This document shows positions 1 to 10,845 of a DNA stretch of 64,000 nt, in pieces. Within the stretch, counting starts at the first letter, position 1, and the number at the start of each line of letters is the position of its first letter. The position numbers were made by a program, and so were the translations under genes. The notes under the pieces are model-generated. The model was not told the DNA's origin and made no database searches. It was given only the letters and a program-made list of their open reading frames with translations. The stretch comes from Closterium sp. Naga37s-1 (lineage: Eukaryota > Streptophyta > Zygnematophyceae > Desmidiales > Closteriaceae), in assembly GCA_947471745.1 (NCBI GenBank), contig CANJKZ010000169.1, positions 4,118,501-4,182,500 of the forward strand. The letters run 5' to 3'.

Positions 1-1080
1 TGGTCACACTTGGTCACACATGGTCATACGTGGTCACACTTAGTCACACTTGGTCACACTTGGTCACACTTGGTCACCCTTGGTCACACGTGGTCACACT
101 TGGACACATATGGTCACACTTGGTCACACTTGGTCAAACTTGGTCACACTTGGTCACACTTGGTCACACGTGGTCACACTTGGTCACACTTGGTCACACT
201 TGGTCACACTTGGTCACACTTGGTCACACTTGGTCACACTTGGTCACACTTGGTCACACTTGGTCACACTTGGTCACACTTGGTCACACTTGGTCACACT
301 TGGTCACACGTGGTCACACGTGGTCACACTTGGTCACACTTGGTCACACTTGGTCACACTTGGTCACACTTGATCACACTTGGTCACACTTGGTCACACG
401 TGGTCACACTTGGTCACACTTGGTCACACTTGGTCACACTTGGTCACACTTGGTCACACTTGGTCACACTTGGTCACACTTGGTCACACTTAATCACACT
501 TGATCACACTTTGTCACACTTGGTCACACTTGGTCACACTTGGTCAGACTTGGTCACCCTTGGTCACACGTGGTCACACTTGGTCACACTTGGTCACATT
601 TGGTCACACGTGGTCACACGTGGTCACACTTGGTCACACTTGGTCACACTTGGTCACACTTGGTCACCCTTGGTCACACGTGGTCACACTTGGACACATA
701 TGGTCACACTTGGTCACACTTGGTCACACTTGGTCACACTTGGTCACACTTGGTCACACGTGGTCACACTTGGTCACACGTGGTCACACTTGGTCACACT
801 TGGTCACACTTGGTCACACTTGGTCACACTTGGTCACACTTGGTCACACTTGGTCACACGTGGTCACACGTGGTCACACTTGGTCACACTTGGTCACACT
901 TGGTCACACTTGGTCACACTTGATCACACTTGGTCACACTTGGTCACACTTGGTCACTCTTGGTCACACTTGGTCACACTTGGTCACACTTGGTCACACT
1001 TGGTCACACTTGGTCACACTTGGTCACACTTGGTCACCCTTGGTCACACGTGGTCACACGTGGTCACACGTGGTCACACG
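1..1080. repeat. 10-bp satellite (TGGTCACACT)n
   Basis: About 108 head-to-tail copies of the decamer TGGTCACACT fill the left edge, with scattered single-base variants (TGGTCACACG, TGGTCACCCT, TGATCACACT, TGGACACATA). Because ten bases are not a multiple of three and the unit has no stop in any forward frame, all three plus frames are open and repeat the same ten residues. These open frames are therefore a by-product of the satellite and not genes. The array continues beyond the window edge. Degenerate traces (1081-1150, with GTGTGTGTGACCGTG) fade out into unique sequence. Confidence 0.97.
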
Positions 1081-1248
1081 GGCTGTGTAACAAAATCCAT
1101 CGGGGTGACCGTGTGTGTGTGACCGTGTTACATATGGTCACACGGACCATGGGTAACCCAATCCATCAGGATTTGCGAGGCTTCAAGAGGGGATCAAGAG
1201 GGCTGCAGCTGCTGCTGAAGCGCCCGGCCCAGCATGCCTCCGCCTCAC

Positions 1249-1328
1249 CTCTGCTTGAGCACGCCGTGAATGTTGGGAAGATCGTTGGCAGAACAGCATA
1301 TGCCCACTGCATCCTCTGTCGCCGCCAT
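1249..1328 (-). CDS. candidate ankyrin-like first exon, copy 1
   Basis: On the minus strand an ATG at 1328 opens an 80-nt reading frame starting MAATED and carrying the core CCSANDLPNIHGVLKQR. That core resembles the A-x-N-D-L-x-x-I-x-x-x-L-K-Q-G spacing of an ankyrin repeat. It ends at a good donor, AG|GTGAGG. A near-identical exon of exactly the same length lies at 1432-1511. The rest of the gene would lie to the left, where only the decamer satellite is visible, so no second exon can be shown. It may be a truncated gene, a duplicated first exon, or chance. Seen: length, ATG, donor and similarity between copies. Inferred: the ankyrin assignment and exon status. Confidence 0.3.
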
Positions 1329-1431
1329 CACCCCCCCCTCCTCCCCGCCTTCCCAGCACACCTCCACCTCACCTCTGTTGCTGCTATCCCCTCTCCCTCC
1401 TCCCCGCCTGCCCCTCACACCCCCGCCTCAC

Positions 1432-1511
1432 CTCTGTTTAAGCACGCCGTGAATGCCGGGAAGATCGTTGGCATAGCAGCATATGCCCACTGACTCTTCT
1501 GTCGCCGCCAT
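1432..1511 (-). CDS. candidate ankyrin-like first exon, copy 2
   Basis: This is the second copy of the 80-nt minus-strand exon, ATG at 1511, starting MAATEES with core CCYANDLPGIHGVLKQR and ending at the same AG|GTGAGG donor. Differences from copy 1 are few. The minus frame is also open upstream to about 2132, but that extension is Glu/Gly-rich low complexity and I do not take it as coding. Alternative first exons of one gene, or a tandem duplication of a gene start, are both possible. Confidence 0.3.
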
Positions 1512-3129
1512 CCGCACCCAATCCTCTCCGCCCTCCCCTTCTTCCCCCTCCTCTCCGCCTTCCCCCTCTCCGCCCTCCTCTCCGCCCTCCTCCTCTCCGC
1601 CTTCCCCTTCTCCACTTACCCCCTCCGCACTCTCTTCCCCGTTTCCTCCTTCTTCGTCCCTTCCAGTCCCCTCTCCCCAGAACCCTGTACCCTCTCCCTC
1701 CTCTCCCGCAGCTTCCCTACGCCTCTCCTGAATTCCCTCCGCCGGTAACGCGAGTGATCCAGGCGCGCTTTCCGCTTCCGCTGCGCCTCCTGCTTCCGCG
1801 GTCGCGGAGAGGCGGATCCGCCACGAGCGGAATGCGCCAAAAGGGGCGGGTGGGGAATTGCGGATTGCGCCCACGCGAGAGGCGGCGGAGGCGGGAGGGA
1901 TACGGGGAAAGGGCTGCCACGCGCGGAAAGTTATACGGGCGGAGAGGGAAAGGCGGAAAGTGGGATTGAGCGGGGGATTGCGGAGGCGAACGCGGAAGGG
2001 AGGGGAAATGCGCGGGGCGAATGGGCCTGCCGAAGAGCGCGCGACGGGGATGGTGGCGATTAGTGACATAAACACTCGCGGGATGAGAGATTTCAAGCGG
2101 TCAATGGCGACAGACTGCGACGATTGTGACACACAGTAAGCAGATTCCTGCGATCGCTCTGCTCAGGGAGCACGCACTAGAGTTCAACCAGAGCACATGC
2201 GAAATTTGGGCTGGCTGGGGTGGAAAGAGGGGCCTTTTGCGCACGCGAGAGCCAATGTGCTGGGGTTACCGAGTTCGCCCAGTGTCGTAAAGTTATGGCC
2301 AGCAAGTCAGCTTGTGAGGAGAATTTCCAGTAGTACAGTTGTTGAGAGCATTCTTCAACAACTTTTATCAATTATCCTAAGATTCAGTAGCTTCGCATTT
2401 TGTTGTACAGGTCCAATGAATGCGTCTTTTTAATGTAATCACCACACGTGATCCTCGTTAGTAAAGCTGGATTCTTATCGCGCGAGACGTAGTGGCGGCG
2501 CTCGACAGTCCTTTACAACCTCGATATAAGAACACGGGCTACAAGATGAACATGCTCGCCCCGCCGCTGGCATGCTTCCTGTTCCACAAATGCAGGTGCA
2601 GCTATGCTTTGTTGCGCCCCCTCGGGGATATCACCCCCTCGCCAGAAACCGCTTTTCCCAAACCCGCACGTGAGCCAATTGTGCTGTGTAAAGGGGCAAA
2701 GACAAGAATGGATTAAAAAATTTCCAACTTCCCACCGCACTAAAACTCACTGTCCCGCTTTCCATCCAGCAGAGCCGTGCCCAGCATACAGGAGCCAATC
2801 CCAAGGTTTTTTCTTTCCACAGACCTCCCTACCCCCACGTCCTCCTGTTTGCGGTTGCTTCCGCCCACTCCCTGAACAGTCAAGCAACGCGTGCGTGCGG
2901 AGTGCTGTCTCTACAGCGCAGGGGGACAGGTGCAGGGGAATCCTGGTAGGGGCGAAATAGGTGTTCTACTGTTCCATTCTGGCGTATGATGACTGTTACT
3001 TATTTATGGACATTCTCTCTCTAGCCAACTGGCGCGAGAATACTTAGCCGCCTAGTAGCGAGACTCTGTAGGACCGTCACTTGCGCTGATTAACCTCAAC
3101 ATTCGTATATTTTTTTTTTGCCATTGATC
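1512..3129. other. intergenic, C/T-rich then unique
   Basis: 1512-1720 is a pyrimidine-rich low-complexity tract (CTCCGCC repeats). 1720-2110 is very GC-rich and CpG-dense, as in a promoter or CpG-rich 5' region. 2110-3129 is unique sequence with short open frames lacking recognisable domains. It would contain the promoter and 5' UTR of the gene starting at 3130, but I cannot point to a convincing TATA box. Confidence 0.4.
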
Positions 3130-6100
3130 ATGGCAGCTGCTTTGTTACAATCCCCTTCGTTACCCGCGTTACTGAATCGCGTCGGCGAGCTACACGAAGA
3201 AGTGAGCGACGCGATCGAGCGCAGCCTCCAATGCGACTTCTTCCTCTCCACCTCCACCGCCGGTACCGTCGCCGCCGCTACCGCCGCCGCCGCGGATTGC
3301 GCTTCTGCGGAGTCTTCCCCGTCTGGCCCGCTGGTGGCTTCTCGGTGCGAAAAAAACGCGTCGCTCTCCTGAAAGTTACTCAATTTCGCAATCTCTATTT
3401 GTTTCACAACCTCGAGTTCTCTAGCTTTAGCTCCTAAACTCGCCCTATGATTCTTCCCCCTTGCAATTTCCGTCATTGTTTCCGGCCATTCCCCCATTGT
3501 CAAAAACCTTATATTTGTCATTGACAACCTTGTATTTGTCATTGTCTCTTCACCAGTATCCCTGTTCCGTACACATGTTTCTCTTTCCTTATTCTTGTCT
3601 GCTCGACACACTGAACTCTCCCTTTTCTCCGAACAGCCTGTCGCAACAGGACACGCCCACAAAAAACTCTAGTAGCGGGGATAAGTCTAGCGGGTCCGGA
3701 AGCAACACAAGCTCCCCTTCCTCTTCCTACCAGCGCGCGTATGAAAAACATGTCGAGTCTGCCCGGAAGGCCGGGCAGGACGAAAACATTCAATCCGGGC
3801 AGGGAAGCGCCGAGGCGCGGATGCTGATTGCGCTCCGCGACGCGCTGGAGATGCTGGAGTGGCACCTGGACCAGCTGCTACAGTGCGAGGAGACGCTTCA
3901 GGAGAAACTTCAGGTGAAACAACAGAAGACGCAGCAGCAGATAAACCATCTGCGCGCGCCGCAGCGGCAGAGGCGCAGGGCGAGCGCGGGGAAATCCGGG
4001 GCGCGGGGAGTCAACGCCGCCGCCCTCGCGGCCGCTGCGGCTGCCAGGGCGGCCGCGGCGGCGGGAGCCGCGGCGGGTTCCGCGGAGGGGGAGCGCGCGG
4101 CGGAGGCGGAGGCGGCGGCGCAGTGGGCGCAGATGGTGACGGAGTTAAAGATGGCGGCGCGGATAGTGGCGTCGCAGGGGCGGTGCCATCAGGGGCGCGA
4201 GGCGGAGGTTGTTGCGCGCATTCAGCAGCTGGCGGAAGACGTTGACCTGGAGCCCTTCCCCTTCCCTTCCGCCCTTGCCGCTCCGCACAGCCAGTTCCTG
4301 CAGCAGCAGCAGCAGCAGCATAAGTTATTCTCTTCTTCCGCCTTCTCCCCCTTATCCGCCGCCCCGCTCCCCGCGTTGCTCCCTGCCCACGCGCCCTCCC
4401 CCTCTTCCTCCCCCTCCTCCCTCCTCCCCCAACCCCTCACTCCCGCGCAAGGCCCAGCCGCTGCGCCGTACTCCTCCGCGCATCCCTTCTCCCCCTCCCC
4501 CTCCCCCTTCTCCGCTTCCGCGCTTTCCCCTTCTCCCTTAAAGGAAGCTTCCATACAACTTCCGCCATATTACCAACACCCGGAGGTCGCAGTGATGGGC
4601 GGAGGGGCGGTGGCGGAAGGGGAAGACTCCGAGGGGGACAGCCCCACGAGCGGGCAGGTCGGGCAGAATCACTGGGAGGTGGGCAGGCCGCCGGTCAGGA
4701 GAAAAATATTCGGGCAAGAGTCGGAGAGCGAGGAAGAGAGTGAAGATGAGAGTGAGGAAGAGAGTGAGGGAGAGTGTGAGGGACAGAGCGGGGGAGGGGA
4801 CGATGGGTATAAGCGAAAGGAGGGCGAGGAGGGAGAGGGGGAAGGTGAGAGTGCGGGTGCGGGAGATGCTGCCACTGACCAGGGCAAGTCTGAAGCGCCG
4901 AAAAAGCATGCTACTGACGCCCTGGGGGGTGGGGAGGGAGGTGGGGAGGGAGGTGAGGAAGAGAAACCAACTGCTGATGATGACGATGATGATATAGCTG
5001 CCGAGACTCTAGATGCGCCTTCTGCTGCTGCAACTGTTTCTGGCGTTGCTGCTGCCGTTGCTGGTGGTGGTGATGTGAGTAATGGAGCTGACGTGACTGA
5101 TGCTGACTCATCTGGCGCCACTGCTGCCAGTTCTGCTGTGCCCGCTAACCCTCTCACCCCTGCTGCTCATGCACGTGACTCTCTTGACTCCCTTGACTCT
5201 GCTAACTCTGCTGACTCTGTTGACTCCGTTGACTCTACTGAGGCTGGCTCTGCAAACGCTGTTGACACTCCTGCTGCTGCTGACACTGCTGACAGTTTAG
5301 ACGCTCACGCTGACGCTGCTGCTGACATCGTTGCTTCCACGAACGACGTCTTTGCAGCACCTGCTGCCATCGAACCCCCCTGTGCTGCCACTGCTGGCGC
5401 CTCTCTTGCTTCCGCCGCTGCCACTGTTGCGGCTGACTCCTCTGCTGCTCACGCATCTCCTGATTCCATCGTTGCACCCACATCACCACCGGACGAGCCT
5501 GAACATACCTCTCCAAGCCACCTCTCCCCAGTTTCACCTCCCTCAGATGAGCCCTCTTCCGCTCATCCCTCTTCGACTCACCCCTCGTCAGCTGATCTCC
5601 TTCCGCAGTCCCCACCTGACTCTCTTCCTTCCCCTCCCGTCCCCCCGCTTGAAGCCTCTCCGATACACTCACACCAGCCGCCGCCGGACCAAGCTCTGCC
5701 GAACCTCGCTGCCGAACCTGACTCGCAGGCCGAGCAGCAGGCCGGGCAGCAGGTCCGGAACCAGCCGAACCAGAGCTGGGCTCTCCAGCCGATCAACCAG
5801 GTTCTGGCGTTGACTCGCGTGGCGACTGGCGGTGCTAAAGCCATTGAGGTGGTGGTGGTGAGGGTGGCCCGCCTCTCCTCCTTCCTCCTCCACCCCATGA
5901 CTCTCAGCCTTGGTGGCCTTGTCGGTGTCTCCCTTGGGATTGCCGCTGCCACGTCAGCAAGGAGGGAGAAGTGGGTTGGGCATTGGGGGGTTGTGAGGAG
6001 AGGGGTGCTGGGAGCGCTGCCGAGGCCGGGGGCTGAGTCTGCTGTTGCCTGGAGGGAGCAGGAGAGGGAGAGGGAGAGAGCGAGGGAGGAGGAGAAAGAG

Positions 6101-7690
6101 AGGGAAATTGGGGCGTGGGGATTGGACGAGAGGTTGTGGGCAGCAGGGGGGGATTGGGGAGAGGGCGATGGGAGCATTGGGGAGGCGGACGAGGAGGAAG
6201 AAGAAGAGTCAGAAGAGGAAGAGGAAGGGAGGGAAGAGGAGGGTGGTATGTGGGGCGTCAGTGGTGGTTCAGGGGAGGGTGTAGGGAAGAGCGAGGAGGG
6301 GGAAGGGGTGCAGGAGCGGGGTGGGGGTCTACTCGCGTTCTTGCAGGGGGAAATGAGGCGACTCAAAGGGGAGTCAGACGAGGCAGGTGGGGTGGGAAGA
6401 GGCGGAAGTGAGGAGAAGGGAGGGACGGGTGGGGCAGCGTGGGGGGCAGGGCAGGCGGGTGTATATGCTGCTGCAGTGCTGGAGCGACTGAGGGAGGAGG
6501 TGCGTGTGAGAGAAGAGGAACTGGCGAGGGTGAAGGTGAGGGGAGAGGAGCTTGAGCGAGTGCGGATGCGAGAGCTGCAGCTGCTGCAGGGGCAGTGGGA
6601 AGAGGTGGGGGCGGCGGATGGGGGGGAAGGGGAGGCGGGAGGAGAGGAGACAGGGGAGGAAGGACGGGAGGAGACAGGGGAGACACGGGAGACAGGGCAG
6701 ACAGGGGAGAGGGGAGGAGAGGGGAAGGGGGAGGGGAGAGGGGAGGGGCTAGGAGGGGGGTTTGGAGTGCATGTAGACGACCCACTGTTGGCTGCTCTTC
6801 TGAGGGACCTTTCCGTGCGCCCTACTGATTCTAACAATGATGCTGATGCTAATGGTGTTGGTGCTGCTGCTGCTGTTGATGCTGCTGGTGGTAGTGATGA
6901 TGATGTGGGAATCACGCCGCTGCCGCGGTTGAACATCAGCAAGGCGAAGGGAGAGTGGGACCACCAGCAGGAGCAGCAGTGGCGGAAGCAGCTTTCAGGC
7001 GCGTTTGAGCGAGAGTGGGATGGAGTGAGCAGCCTTAACAAGCCAAGCTCTGATGCATGTGCTGCTGCTGGTGTTGCTGGTGTTGCTGGTGGTGGGGGTG
7101 ACTTACGGGAGTGTGGAAGCTTCTTGGAAGCAGCACAGGGCTGGCTGGAGAAGGTTCAGGAGGGGAGGTCCCAGATTGACAGTCAGATGCTCAAAGCGGG
7201 CGGCACACTGCAAAAGGCGGGTGGCACACTGCACAAGGCAGGTGCGGCATTACTTGATGCGCCTCGAAACACCATCCATGCCGCAGGCCAGGCGCTCCCG
7301 AACGTGATTCCGAGCCTGCTGCCATGCGTCGCTCGCAAGTACGAGAGGCTGAAGAGGCGCGGCTGGGTGGGGGTGCTGCGAGGAGGGGGAAGCGGCAGCG
7401 AGAGCAGGAGTGGGGAGCAGGGCGGGTGCAAGGATGGAAGGGAGCATGGAGCACAACAGGCACGAGACAGCACAGCAATCAGCACCACAACCAGCAATGC
7501 TGTGCAAAGCAGCAGTTTTAGTGTGGTTTCTCACACTGATGCGCATGGAGCGAATTCGGCACCTGGTGTGGTGGTGGTTCCAGGTGTTGCAGCAGTGGGG
7601 TCAGGGCATGGAGGAGGGGATGGGTTCTGGACAGATTTGGCAGAGAAGGCTCGGCAGTTGAGGAGTGGACGGAAGAGAGGGAGGGAGTGA
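3130..7690 (+). CDS. PDV1/PDV2-family plastid-division protein candidate (two exons, about 1422 aa)
   Basis: Proposed exons are 3130-3344 and 3637-7690. The acceptor follows a strong pyrimidine tract (CTTTTCTCCGAACAG) and the phases match; donor 3334 with acceptor 3649 is an in-frame alternative. Exon 1 encodes a segment around LPALLNRVGELHEEVSDAI, like the N-terminal helix of Arabidopsis PDV1. Exon 2 opens with EARMLIALRDALEMLEWHLD, close in pattern to the conserved RIRDALExLExQL coiled coil of PDV1/PDV2. A hydrophobic segment (LSLGGLVGVSLGIAAATS, about nt 5904-5957) could be the single outer-envelope membrane span, leaving a C-terminal part with another coiled coil (about nt 6474-6605). PDV proteins anchor in the chloroplast outer envelope and recruit the dynamin ARC5 to the division ring. 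Known PDVs have about 300 residues; this one is swollen by Ser/Pro, Asp/Ala and Glu/Gly low complexity and lacks a terminal Gly. Gene reality is likely; the family call is moderate. Confidence 0.55.
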
Positions 7691-8132
7691 GGAAGTAGGG
7701 TGAGTGGTTGAGTCAACTTAAAGCTCTGTTGCTGCAGTAGGGGGGGCAGGTCATGGAGGTGGAGATGGGTTCTGGACAGATCTGAAGGAGAAGGCCTGGC
7801 AGTTGAGCGTTGGACGGAAGAGAGGGAGGGAGTGAGCGAGGGAGGCACCTGGTGTGGTGGTGGTTCCAGGTGTTCCAGCAGGGGGGGCAGGGCATGGAGG
7901 AGGGGATGGGTTCTGGACAGATCTGAAGGAGAAGGCTCAGCAGTTGAGCATTGGAAGGAAGAGAGGGAGGGAGTTAGGAAGTAGGGTTAGTGGTTGAGTC
8001 AACTCAAAACTCAGCTGTTGCAGTAGGGGGGTCAGGGCATGGAGGAGGGGATGGGTTCTGGACAGATCTGAAGGAAAAGGCTCGGCAGTTGAGCTTTGGA
8101 CGGAAGAGAGGAAGGGAGTGAGCGAGTGAGGG
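7559..8132 (+). repeat. tandem 287-bp duplication of the gene's 3' tail
   Basis: Two 287-bp units (7559-7845 and 7846-8132) lie head to tail, each beginning ACCTGGTGTGGTGGTGGTTC. Each unit contains two diverged copies of the stretch encoding the protein's last residues, with the core GDGFWTDLKEKA. The first copy is the real C-terminus (stop TGA at 7688). Copies 2 and 4 keep the reading frame and the same terminal RKRGRE-stop; copy 3 has lost the stop. They could act as alternative last exons or be plain 3' UTR repeats. Confidence 0.8.
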
Positions 8133-8369
8133 AGTGAGAGTTGTTGATGCTTGTCTGTTCTGCCCTTTATGTTGACTCTTCTCCCTGTCTACGAGTGTTA
8201 GCTGTGTGAAGTGTGCCTGCTTGCAGATTTTCATTTTGTTTTTTTCCCCTTGTTCTCATGTGTGCATGCTTTTCCTACTGTGTTCCCCCACGCTCCCCTT
8301 CTGCATGCCTTCACCCTTGTTGGGTTGAAAAGGATCCTTCTATTGGTAAATCACCTGTAACTTTGTTAT
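8133..8369. other. 3' flank of the PDV-like gene
   Basis: Unique T-rich sequence with no open frame of note. It probably holds the polyadenylation region of the upstream gene and is the left chromosomal flank of the DIRS/PAT-like element. Confidence 0.4.
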
Positions 8370-8541
8370 TATTATAATTTTTAAACACACATTGTGTTTT
8401 TTAAATTGTGTATTGTGAAAGCGAAGCTGCTTGTAGTGCACATTTGGCATCGTCGAAGCGCGCTAAACGCCCTTCTCCAACTACAAAAACCATTTCCCTC
8501 CACCCACATTTCTCTATTTCCAACGGCTCACTCAACTTTCC
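8370..8541 (+). repeat. split direct repeat A1 of the DIRS/PAT element
   Basis: Starts TATTATAATTTTTAAACACA and runs through TGGCATCGTCGAAGCGCGC to CGGCTCACTCAACTTT. The same sequence recurs at 33739-33802 continued at 41114-41241, where copia-D interrupts it. A1 therefore doubles as an intact empty-site reference for the copia-D insertion. Confidence 0.85.
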
Positions 8542-8651
8542 CGCTCGAGTAGTCTTTTCCTCCGTCCAAACTGGCTAGAACCAAAACGCTTCCTCGAGGC
8601 GTGTCACCCTCGACTTTACTCAACGATATTTTTAACTTCAATCGCTCAACG

Positions 8652-9807
8652 ATGGCACCTACGCCGGCACTTAACAACAACAACTCGGCCAACCCCGCTT
8701 CCGACCCCGACCGTAACGCCCGCGATTTTGCGGGCGATCGGCGTAACAAGCGTCGGGCAGAAGATGGACCTTCCGCACCGACTGGAGTGGACGTGCTGCT
8801 GGGCGGGCTCGATGCCCAGCACCCTTCGGCGAATGTGGCACCGGTGGCGCCTGTGACACCTGTGGCGCCAGTGGCAATGGCGGCTGGCGCGACACACGCG
8901 ACTGACGCCGAGCACACGCCAGCACCCGCAGCTGGACCGTCGCGTCAGCGCCAGAGGCGACGACCGGCGGTCTCCTCGTCTGACGCGACGGCCACTCCTA
9001 CGCTGACGCAGGCGTTGACCCCGGACCAGGTCAACGCGCTGCTGTCCCTTCTACAGCAACATCCCGTCAGCATTACAGCCGCGGAAACTGCACTACCTGC
9101 TGCATCTGCGTCTGCTAAAAACGAAACTACAAAAAAAGAAAAAGGAGTGCGAGGAGCAAGGACGAACCGGCGCAACAACGACGCAGCGACCAGCGTTCCC
9201 CTTGCTCGACAACGACACCGACGACTCCGAAGATGACGCTGGTGAGGCTCCAGACGACAATGCTAATTTTATTGGCACGGAAAACCTCCCCCCCCTCCCT
9301 TCTTCTAACCTCACTTTTTCGGCGACGACATTCGTCAACGACTTCGTGCGAGAGCAAGCGGAGCTGCTGGAGGACTTGCGCGCGTACCTGCTGCACGCGG
9401 AATACAAGGCGCAGCGCGGCGACTCGGCGGGCGGACGCGAACTCATCTCACACGCTCTCAACCTCATCGCGGGGCGTTTCGAGGTGCTTCAAGTGGAGGA
9501 CGCCTCCGACTTCCGCACGGCGAAGCGCTTCAAGCTGTACCAGCAGAAGAGCCTGCTGACCTCTCGACCCTTCAAGCAGGCGGTCGCGGACATGGCTGCG
9601 ATGGACCGCGCGGCAAGCGCATACGCTCGTGTCAACCACGGCGGAAACAACGCGCTGATGCCGTTCCTACCCAAGCGGGGCCCCCCACCCACGGCCAATT
9701 GTCGTGGGTTTCGGGGCTCGTGCTTCCGCTGCGGCCAGCCGGGCCATGTGGCAAGTGCCTGCCCTAGGAACGGGCATGGTGGCCAAGGTCCCGCTCCGGT
9801 AGTGTAG
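8652..9807 (+). pseudogene. Gag-like ORF1 of the DIRS/PAT element, one frameshift
   Basis: ATG at 8652 (MAPTPALNNNN) opens an Ala/Pro-rich N-terminal region that runs to a stop at 9236. The continuation lies in the next frame from about 9150 and ends at TAG 9805-9807. The switch falls in the A-rich stretch at 9118-9145 (CAAAAAAAGAAAAAGG), so it is either a slippage indel or a programmed shift site. The second half has an alpha-helical region (about nt 9330-9640) and ends with one CCHC zinc knuckle, CFRCGQPGHVASAC (CX2CX4HX4C), which in Gag proteins binds the element RNA. Length and layout fit ORF1 of DIRS-type elements. Confidence 0.7.
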
Positions 9808-10136
9808 GAGCGGGCCATGGGAAATGCGCTCGGAGTGCAAGGCACGGTGCACTCTTGAGTGCGGAAACCGTGGGCAGCCCTAGGGGTTTGCGATGGCAAG
9901 AGGGCAGCCCTAGACAAGGGTAGAGTAGGCCTTGGGCCTAGGTTAGGGAAGGGGAACATCAACCCCTCGGTCCCATGTATTGGCCACTAGGTGGCGTATG
10001 CATGCTAGGAAAGCATTGCTGTGTGTATCGGGTCGATTTAATAAAACATTATTCCTAAAGGCCCTCTGATTTTGGCAAGTGACACTCTAAGAAACAAAGA
10101 GGTGGTGCAGAGCAAGAGAGAAAGAGAATCAGAGAG

Positions 10137-10137
<1 letters not shown>

Positions 10138-10232
<95 letters not shown>
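10138..10232. repeat. (GA)n microsatellite
   Basis: About 47 GA units, almost uninterrupted. Confidence 0.95.
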
Positions 10233-10235
<3 letters not shown>

Positions 10236-10477
10236 TGTTCTGTGGCTCTCCAAAGGGCACAGTCGGTAGGATATCTCAGCCGTAGCCGAGAACCCTCCAG
10301 TGGGGGGGGTGCAGTCCGAGCTCCACCTTGGGGACTGTTGTACCGTGCTAGAGCCTCTCATGGAGGGGTAGATAGGCAACTATGTGTAGCTGGAGAGATG
10401 TTTGCTTGTATGTTTCTAGTCCTAGCATCACTAACTTGCATGTTTGTACCTTACCACTATATCAATGCACGGACCAT

Positions 10478-10577
<100 letters not shown>

Positions 10578-10845
10578 GCATGGACAGCGGCATCCAACCG
10601 TGTGTGGACCGTGGGGCGAGCCGGTCGGTGCTCGGCACACTCGTTGACATAGCAATTAATTGTCAATTCTGTCCAGACCGTTTACAAGTGATCTCAAGCA
10701 CGTGCACACATGCAACATACGCATGTTTTAAATAAAAAGTGCAACCATTGTCCCATGCCACGAACACACAGGAGCGTGGCAATACGAGGCGGCATGCGGC
10801 GACGATCCGTACGAATTTGCCATTACGGACAAAACCGTTACACAT

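Noticed and set aside
10..1122. Long plus-strand open frames of repeated VTLGHTWSHL
   Set aside because: Produced by a 10-bp satellite that lacks stops in all plus frames; no unique sequence or domain.
5578..7041. Minus-strand open frame of 487 residues opposite the PDV-like gene
   Set aside because: Ser/Pro-rich mirror of the Glu/Gly-rich low complexity on the plus strand; no domain and inside a better-supported gene.
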